DNA from: Phragmites australis
Taxonomy: Eukaryota > Streptophyta > Magnoliopsida > Poales > Poaceae
Assembly (NCBI RefSeq): GCF_958298935.1
Contig: NC_084927.1
Span: 19,976,001 to 20,040,000 of the forward strand
Direction of reading: 5' to 3'
Length of the DNA stretch: 64,000 nucleotides
Made by a program: the position numbers and the translations under genes. The notes below the pieces were generated by a model. That model made no database searches. It had not been told where the DNA came from and saw nothing but the letters and a program-made list of their open reading frames with translations. Positions 58,396-64,000 of the stretch are shown here, piece by piece; positions within the stretch are counted from its first letter, which is position 1; every line of letters begins with the position of its first letter.

Positions 58396-58940
58396 GGCTG
58401 CTTCGGGCAGAGATATGGCAATGGTTCAGTGGCGCATTAGCTTCAAGGCGGTGACATGGTGGAGACAACCAGAGTGGGTGACAGGGGACGGCGGAGAAAG
58501 GCCAGTGGTTTGCCCTTTTTTTGGTGGTGGCCATCGAGCCACCATGTACTTTGTCAGCTACATGCCGTCGGTGGTGGTGCGGCGAGCCCGCCGGCTTCAT
58601 GTTGGCGAGGTACCATGCACCCTCCCCCTTTTCTTTATTTCTAATCTGTGTTGGGGAGTTTGGCCGTCGGTTTACCGACCGGTGGCACTCGATGGTGGCT
58701 GCGGGCCCATCAATGCGATGCGATCACTACTGTTCATGCGATCGATTTTCACAGCGTCGATGCTACACTATACTATAGATCTATTTGATATTGTTTATTG
58801 CTATAGGCTATTGTTCGCAGATCTATTTAGTCATGAAAATAGTAGCATCGAGAAAATCCGAACGATCTCGTACTTTTCCATCCTTAAACGAGATGATCCA
58901 ATTCTCTAGCTTCTCCTGGCAGAGTCTCGTGCTAATAACG
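58396..58940 (-). other. Remnant leader of the short-LTR copia-like element
   Basis: Lies between the Tat LTR and the copia-like LTR. Next to the LTR the minus strand starts with the primer-site-like TTAGCACGAGACTCTGCC, then leader-like DNA. No gag motif is recognisable in the short ORFs. Confidence 0.4.
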
Positions 58941-59168
58941 TGTTAAAATACTGCTGCTACTAAACATAGTCCAGTGATTTCACCATAGAACGATTAAAAA
59001 AGAGATATAATATATGGAAAAGATTGTCTATTTTTTATTTATCTCTGTTTACCTTGAGGGATACTATCCCATATATATAATACTAAAAATACGTAAGAGA
59101 TATAATTAAATTTTTAAAGAGATCGAGAAGAACCCACGTACAAATACAAAACTCTAGGTTTGCTAACA
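58941..59168 (-). repeat. Right LTR of the short-LTR copia-like element
   Basis: 228 bp with inverted termini TGTTA/TAACA. It is the counterpart of 50294-50480 and is AT-rich. Confidence 0.65.
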
Positions 59169-59173
59169 AATGG

Positions 59174-59799
59174 CACCACACGGAATAGCGACCTTGCGTG
59201 AGAGTTTCGCCGCGGAGGATCCCGTCGCTGTCGAGCGCCTCTCCTGGCCCCACCGTGCTCCGCGCGCGCGCGTGCAACACATGGAGACGGACAAGTACGG
59301 GACCAGGCGCCAGGGCCCAGAGACAAGGCACACCGCGCGTGGGGCCAGCCGGTGTGGTCCCCCTCGTCCTCTCTCTCTCTCGAGGGGTTCTGGGCCCGGC
59401 GCTGTCAATGTTAACGTGGGCAGCCGGCTACAGGCGAGGCGAGGCGAGTCAGTGGCGAGTCGTGCGGTTTTCCGGCTACGGGCGTGGCGAGTCAGAGGCC
59501 CGCTTAGCTCATGGGATGGCAAGCCTTTTCCGGATTCTCTGCTCCGTTCGCTCAGCAGATCTTTTTGTCTTGTTTGTTCGCTGTGTTTGTTTAAGAATTC
59601 ATCTGCAATTTGCTGCAAACTCTCTCGTATTTATTCGTGGATAGATCCCAAGAGGCCCCTGCCCTCCAGTGTCCTCATTCTTGCTCCATATTTGCGTATA
59701 GCTTCGAGACCACGAAATCAGTTACAACACTGAACAACTTCTTTTACTACACTTTAGTAAATTTTATCACAGTACATAACATAAGCTTTAGCAAATTTT
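59174..59799. other. GC-rich, then mixed, sequence without a recognisable gene
   Basis: ORFs up to 187 codons on both strands overlap each other and show low-complexity Arg/Ser/Pro composition. A short (CG)n-like stretch lies near 59262 and (CT)n near 59370. Confidence 0.4.
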
Positions 59800-60029
59800 T
59801 ACTCCATCCAGTCATAAATATATGTTATTTTAAATAATACATGGTCTTCAATGCAGAGCTTTGATAATATTTTTTATTAGAATATATTTATAAAATCTAT
59901 TCAATTTGTAATATTATAAAACTATTTTAAGACAAATCCAAATATAATATTTTAAGTTTTTCAAATTGAATATTTTAAAAGCTATTATTATTTAAGATAT
60001 TTAAAGTTTGATCAAATATTTTTTTAAAC
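59800..60029. mobile_element. Stowaway/mariner-like MITE end, truncated
   Basis: It starts TACTCCATCCAGTCATAAATATATG. That is a variant of the 'TACTCCCTCCGT..CATAAATATA' head of grass Stowaway-type and mariner-derived elements, followed by the usual AT-rich body. The opposite inverted end is missing where the AT microsatellite begins. Confidence 0.5.
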
Positions 60030-60072
60030 AATATATATATATATATATATATATGTATATGTATATATATGA
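60030..60072. repeat. (AT)n microsatellite
   Basis: About 13 clean AT units, then TATG-containing units. Confidence 0.9.
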
Positions 60073-60252
60073 TCGAATAGAGTATATTTTAATTTCCCTT
60101 TCCGGATGGTTAGCTCTTTGGCTCTTGCTTCTCATTCTCCATATCCTGGGAAGCAAGAACTCCATCCAATTGGCCAGGCAGAAAGCTCGAGATGGCATCT
60201 TCTTCGTTCCTGTTGGATATATACGTATTATTTTAATAATATCATATTCTAC

Positions 60253-60720
60253 CATTACTACTAAAGAAACTATTAAATGAGATATGTTATTAATAATAGC
60301 TGATCAGAACCCGTCACTAATATACTATTAATGACAAATCTAGTGATGACCCGTTACTAATATGTGGTCAGAGCTAGGACCTGACCACGCCCGATCACTA
60401 AATATAGTAGTGACGGGTCACATAAAAGTCTGTCATTAATAATGCAGTTATTAGTGATGAGTAGAGAATGCACACGTCACTAAATATAGTCTCGAACGGT
60501 TAATTTATAGCCACTCATTAATGACGGGTAAATGAGGACACATGTCATTAATATGAAAGTAATTAGTGATGGGTTATAATTATTACCAGTCACTAATATG
60601 TTATTCTTAGACTGGTTGAGACCAACGTCATTAGTGATGGGTTATGAGACACTCGTCACTAATAATATAGTCATTCGTGACATGTGTCCTTATCACCCGC
60701 CACTAATGAGTGATGTTTAC
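60253..60720. mobile_element. CACTA-type terminal region with dense subterminal repeats
   Basis: Many copies of a core such as CGTCACTAATAT or its reverse ATTAGTGACGGGT / ATTAGTGATGGGTTAT recur in both orientations every 25-45 bp. 'cattactactaaagaaac' at 60253 resembles the CACTACTAGAAA terminus of grass CACTA elements. Such arrays are binding sites for the element's DNA-binding protein. No transposase or second terminus was found in the window. Confidence 0.6.
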
Positions 60721-60789
60721 TGCGCTGAGTAGCACGACCAGACATTGTCTTTCCGTCAGCTACTCGGCAAAGGGGTAATTTTTTTGGCG

Positions 60790-61270
60790 ATTTTGTTAAG
60801 GACTAACCAAATCTTGATGATTTGAAGTTAGAATTGTCCCTTAGCCTTTGAAAGTTTGTCTCCCTCTCTCCTCCTTCTCTTGCTCATATATGGTGGATTC
60901 TAGAGTTTGAGTTGGAATCAACAATTTTGCTCATTCTCCCAAATCTTGATACATGTAGATTGTCCCCCTTGGCCTTTAAAGATTTGCATTCCATTTTCTC
61001 CTCCTTTTGCTCCTATTTGCTAGATTGTAGGGTTTGAGTTGAATCTTGATAAGTTTTATGGTGCAATTATGGTGCTATTATATTCCTAAAAGTGAAATTT
61101 ACGTTGCTATTATGGTGCTATTAGATGCAAAGTTTGATATATTTATGGTGTAATTATGTTAATTATATTCCTAAAAGTGAACCCAGTTGGTAGCCTCTCT
61201 ATTATCCTCTATCTAATGGATGATTTTGAGCTTGTCTACCTAATGATGGATGTGCTAATGATAGCAATAT
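60790..61270. repeat. Tandemly duplicated AT-rich segment
   Basis: 'aaatcttgat', 'attgtccc..t.gcctttgaa' and 'gtttgagttg.aatc' recur in order at about 60808 and 60943, a period of about 135 bp. A second pair, 'ggtgctatta' and 'attcctaaaagtgaa', recurs at 61070-61180. No gene. Confidence 0.5.
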
Positions 61271-61278
61271 AATGTGGG

Positions 61279-61770
61279 TTGATGTTGGCTATGCCGGTAG
61301 TTAGCTTTCCTGAGATGAGTTTACTATGGCAAGCTACCTTTGCTGCTTGTTATCTGACGCTATTATGGCCCTGTTGCTACTGCGGCTTGTTGCTACTTGC
61401 CCTCCATTGCCTCTGTGATGCTTGGTGGCTTGATTTTGCCCTGTGGCTGATACTGCCCTATTATTGGTTTTGCTGATACAGGTTGCGATCACCCTTTGCC
61501 TTTGTGGCTTGTGCCTTTGTGGCCTTTCATTTTTTGGCTTGGTTATGTTACCCTTTACCTGTGTGGTCTATCGCCTTTGTGGCGTTAGCCTTTGTGGCTT
61601 GTTGCCGTTGTTGCCTTCGGAAAGGGCCGATGAGGTTAAGTTCGAGGCCTGAGGAAGTTAGTGAGCTAAGCACGGCGTTAGACTCTTGGTCACGGCCCCG
61701 TTGCTGTACCAGTTGTAACTATGTGTCGTGCCGTGCTCCTAGCTCGCCTCAATCACTTATGCTATTCTGA
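61279..61770 (+). repeat. Low-complexity stretch with repeated GCCTTTGTGGC
   Basis: GCCTTTGTGGC occurs four times at 61498-61602, with further TTGTTGC and GCTGATAC steps. It makes overlapping Cys/Leu/Ala-rich ORFs (65-95 aa) in several frames. Repetition in all frames suggests DNA-level expansion rather than a coding gene. Confidence 0.5.
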
Positions 61771-62860
61771 GGCCTTTTAGCCGATGATGATCCGGGATGT
61801 ATAAAACATCCATAAAGCTCACACTAGACTGTTTGTCCCATCTCCTACTTTTATGTTATTTTCTAACACTTATTTTGATCTGTTTTGATGCGTGTGACTA
61901 CAGCCTTGCAGACTCAGAGACGACCTAATGATGACCAGCGAAGCAGCTTAATCGGAGGTTGTCTGGGAAACCGGACGTAATTAACCGGTGGCCTTGTGAG
62001 GCCACGGGAACCAGGAAGATACGATCGCTTGAAGATTTAGTCAGATAGCGTGTGCGTATGTGTGTGTGGAACAAATTGTAATCAATGAAATTGCACTTTA
62101 TGATTTCGATAATGAATGAATAAAGTTTACATGTTTTAGTTACATTTATCTCATGTTTCTTTGTATACTGGCACGTCGTAGTTGTTATATTCACAATTAT
62201 ACAATACAGTAATTCGAACACAACAGCATTGTTTCGAATCCGTGAAACATACCTGACGATGCATGGTCCTGTGCATGCTCCTTCCTAGCCGGGGGGAAGC
62301 ATGCCCTGCTTAGCGACCAATACCGCATCCGTGACCCTTTGAAATCCTGCAAGGTAGAGCAAGGATTCCCCCTTCTGATCGAAGGGTGGTCAGTATCGGG
62401 AAAGGGAGAGGGTTACCTTTCTGAGACTCTGGTAAGCTGCCTTCCTTACTAGTACCCTATGGGGAGTGGTCGTTATTGGTGCCCAAAGTTCGAGGTGTAG
62501 GCCCTTCTGTTCATCCTTGGGTTGAACCCAATGGTTTCGGTTCACGTCACGAGGCTAGGGATGACAGTCCCGACGCGGTGAGCAATCCTTCGGGTGGGGC
62601 TGCCACCAAAGAAACCCGTTCCCCTAGAGCTTGCGGTCCGTGAGCTCTCCTTGGCGTCGGGAGCATGGATGCCTCAGTTGCCTCCCGGAGCCTTCGGATC
62701 CTGATTCGATGTCCTGAGTTTGTGACATATTGGCTCCGTCTGGGTCGTAGTCAACGAAGAACACCTTACAGCAACTTGAATCCTAAACTCGGAAACGCCC
62801 CCCTACCTAGCATGCTAAATATCGTGGGTAAATCCCTGACAGTGATTGCGAGGTATGTTG
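61771..62860. repeat. Probable gypsy LTR-derived sequence
   Basis: No ORF with a recognised motif. The mosaic of AT-rich and GC-rich blocks and phrases such as 'gcagactcagagacgac' look like the downstream part of the large gypsy LTRs elsewhere in the window. The assignment is tentative. Confidence 0.3.
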
Positions 62861-62869
62861 GATAGTGGG

Positions 62870-63751
62870 TGCGTGATCTTTGTTCAGGATGTGTCTGTTG
62901 AATCTGTTTGTGTATGTGCAACTCAAGAACACTGGGGTTTATCCAGGTTCAGACCCCCATTTGGGTAATAGTCCTACATCATGTGTATTCTTCTCTTTGG
63001 TCTAAGTTGGTTATAGATGATATTCTTACCCAGCCTTCTTCTCGGCCTCTCCTTTTCGGATCCCTTTCTTCGAATCTCTCTTTTTCCCATCCGGGTCCTT
63101 TTTTTTCCCGTTCCCCTGCAAGTCTGGCACTCATCCCTTTATATATCAGAGAGAGAAAGGATTTACAAGTGAGTCAAGACATAGACCCGGGCCTAGCTAG
63201 AGCTTCCCTCCTAGGTCCATCATTACCATGAGAAGACGTATCTCATTTGCTCTACGGCGTTACAGAGCATGTCCCATCACTCTACCGCATGCGTCATCCT
63301 GATCGCCTGAACTGTCGTGTCCCGTCCCCACGCGCCGCCTGCGCACCTGCAAAAGACCTCCTGTTACGCCTGTCAGGCCGTCCCATAGCATTTAATGCTA
63401 CGGGATGGGTCACGACAGCTCTGCGCCGACCACGCCGTGGACGACCAGAAAGAGGACCTGGGGAAGGGAAATACTCAAGTGAAAAGGCATTTATTGTGAT
63501 TAGATTGTTTAGACACATACCTGCCCCACGACCAGAGGAGACTGGTCGTGGGGTTTGCTCCTGCGACTGGGGACTGGTCGCGGTGCTCAGTCGGAGAGCC
63601 TAGTTGCGTGGTCGCTGAATGGTCGCGTGGTTGCTGACTGGTCGCGCGGGAGGACCACGGTTCCGGACAAAACATGGCATGCAACACTAGCTAATATCTT
63701 ATCGGTGTGGGTCTGCCTGCGAGGGAACCCTACTATTCTTTACACCGACAT
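62870..63751 (-). repeat. Tat-like LTR (possible solo LTR)
   Basis: Ends TTTACACCGACA like the Tat LTRs at 51587 and 58395. It contains 'ccaggttcagacccccattt' near its left side, comparable to 'caggttcgggccgcacgg' in those LTRs. On the minus strand a TATA-like ATATATAAAGGG lies at 63134-63145. The left boundary is uncertain and no target duplication is confirmed. Confidence 0.4.
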
Positions 63752-63789
63752 ATCTATTTGCAGCAGTTGTAAAGTACCAATGTAGGATG

Positions 63790-64000
63790 ATGGTATGGTA
63801 TGTTGGTAAATGGTTGGTAATGGCTATTGATGAGATAAGATAATTCTATTACATATATGTTTACGTTTGGGATTTCAAGATAGAAAGATATATGTGGTTA
63901 AGTATAGATGCTCATACTTTTGTGTCAAAAATTGCTTTTGCATATTAATCTACTTAATTATGTGGCTGATTCCTTGCAACTCATTCAAATGTATAATCCT
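63790..64000 (+). repeat. Gypsy (Tekay-like) LTR fragment at the window edge
   Basis: 'ggttaagtatagatgctca' at about 63897 and 'aatgtataatcct' at the end match 22517-22618 of the 3.56-kb LTR in the same order and orientation, with a diverged middle. The LTR continues beyond the window. Confidence 0.6.

Larger units (their letters stand above)
50294..59168 (-). mobile_element. Copia-like element with short LTRs, interior replaced by a Tat gypsy
   Basis: Segments 50294-50480 and 58941-59168 are homologous and lie in the same orientation about 8.6 kb apart. The right copy is complete: TGTTAAAATACTG to TTTGCTAACA, 228 bp with TGTTA/TAACA termini. On the minus strand it is followed by TTATTAGCACGAG, a primer-site-like sequence, so transcription runs leftward. 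The outer pentamers are AAAGG and AATGG (4 of 5 identical). Coding sequence is not recognisable because a Tat gypsy occupies almost all of the interior. Confidence 0.6.

Noticed and set aside
60030..60072. Origin-like AT-rich element
   Set aside because: Ordinary AT dinucleotide microsatellite at the broken end of a Stowaway-like element.
1..64000. CRISPR arrays, operons, riboswitches, phage or plasmid features
   Set aside because: None seen; intron structure, retrotransposons and plastid insertions identify plant nuclear DNA.

Overview
This is a plant nuclear window, almost certainly from a grass. The evidence is one intron-rich Mei2-like gene with rice OML-type domains, two plastid ndhE fragments carried in nuclear DNA, and a dense nest of grass-type transposons (Ty3/gypsy Tat and chromovirus, Ty1/copia of the SIRE/Opie type, LINE, SINE, hAT, Harbinger- and CACTA-like elements). 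No bacterial feature, operon, CRISPR array or rRNA/tRNA gene is visible. The only host gene I can support as probably functional is the Mei2-like gene.

Layout. 1-3882: minus-strand Tat-lineage gypsy element running off the left edge (LTR 3272-3882; gag, protease and RT with stop codons). 3955-4765: L1-type LINE fragment. 4766-13750: gene-poor DNA with microsatellites, MITE-like debris, unrecognised exon-like blocks and two ndhE-derived plastid insertions (7708-7795 and about 12945-13195). 13756-25879: minus-strand copia element whose pol is split by a plus-strand gypsy element (17980-23111, 5-bp target duplication AGAAC). That gypsy keeps a 445-bp stub of its left LTR, the end of integrase with a chromodomain, and a 3.56-kb right LTR. 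25880-30977: a second gypsy LTR-like fragment, then the 3' end and 1.75-kb LTR of another copia element. 30978-33793: a CACTA-like end, a block with inverted ends, and a 1.1-kb Harbinger-like element with TAA target duplications carrying foreign-looking GC-rich DNA. 34790-38335: decayed hAT transposase. 38634-38777: SINE with an 11-bp target duplication.

39502-46686 (minus) is the Mei2-like gene. Fourteen GT-AG exons with agreeing phases give 2,919 nt (972 aa) with RRM1, RRM2 and the C-terminal Mei2 RRM. A TATA box lies at 47861-47868. An upstream ORF overlaps the start codon and suggests a small indel at the N-terminus.

47870-64000: promoter-side MITE debris, then a minus-strand copia element with short LTRs (50294-50480 and 58941-59168). 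It contains an internally deleted Tat gypsy (LTRs 50481-51587 and 57251-58395). That Tat element retains part of integrase and, antisense to it, a decayed intron-containing additional ORF with a Transposase_28-like domain, plus a degenerate tandem-repeat array. The right end holds Stowaway-like and CACTA-like terminal sequence, low-complexity DNA and further gypsy LTR pieces.

The mobile elements do not work together: they are layered insertions, mostly dead, around one conserved RNA-binding protein gene. All boundaries were read by eye, and those without a target duplication or terminal repeat are approximate.
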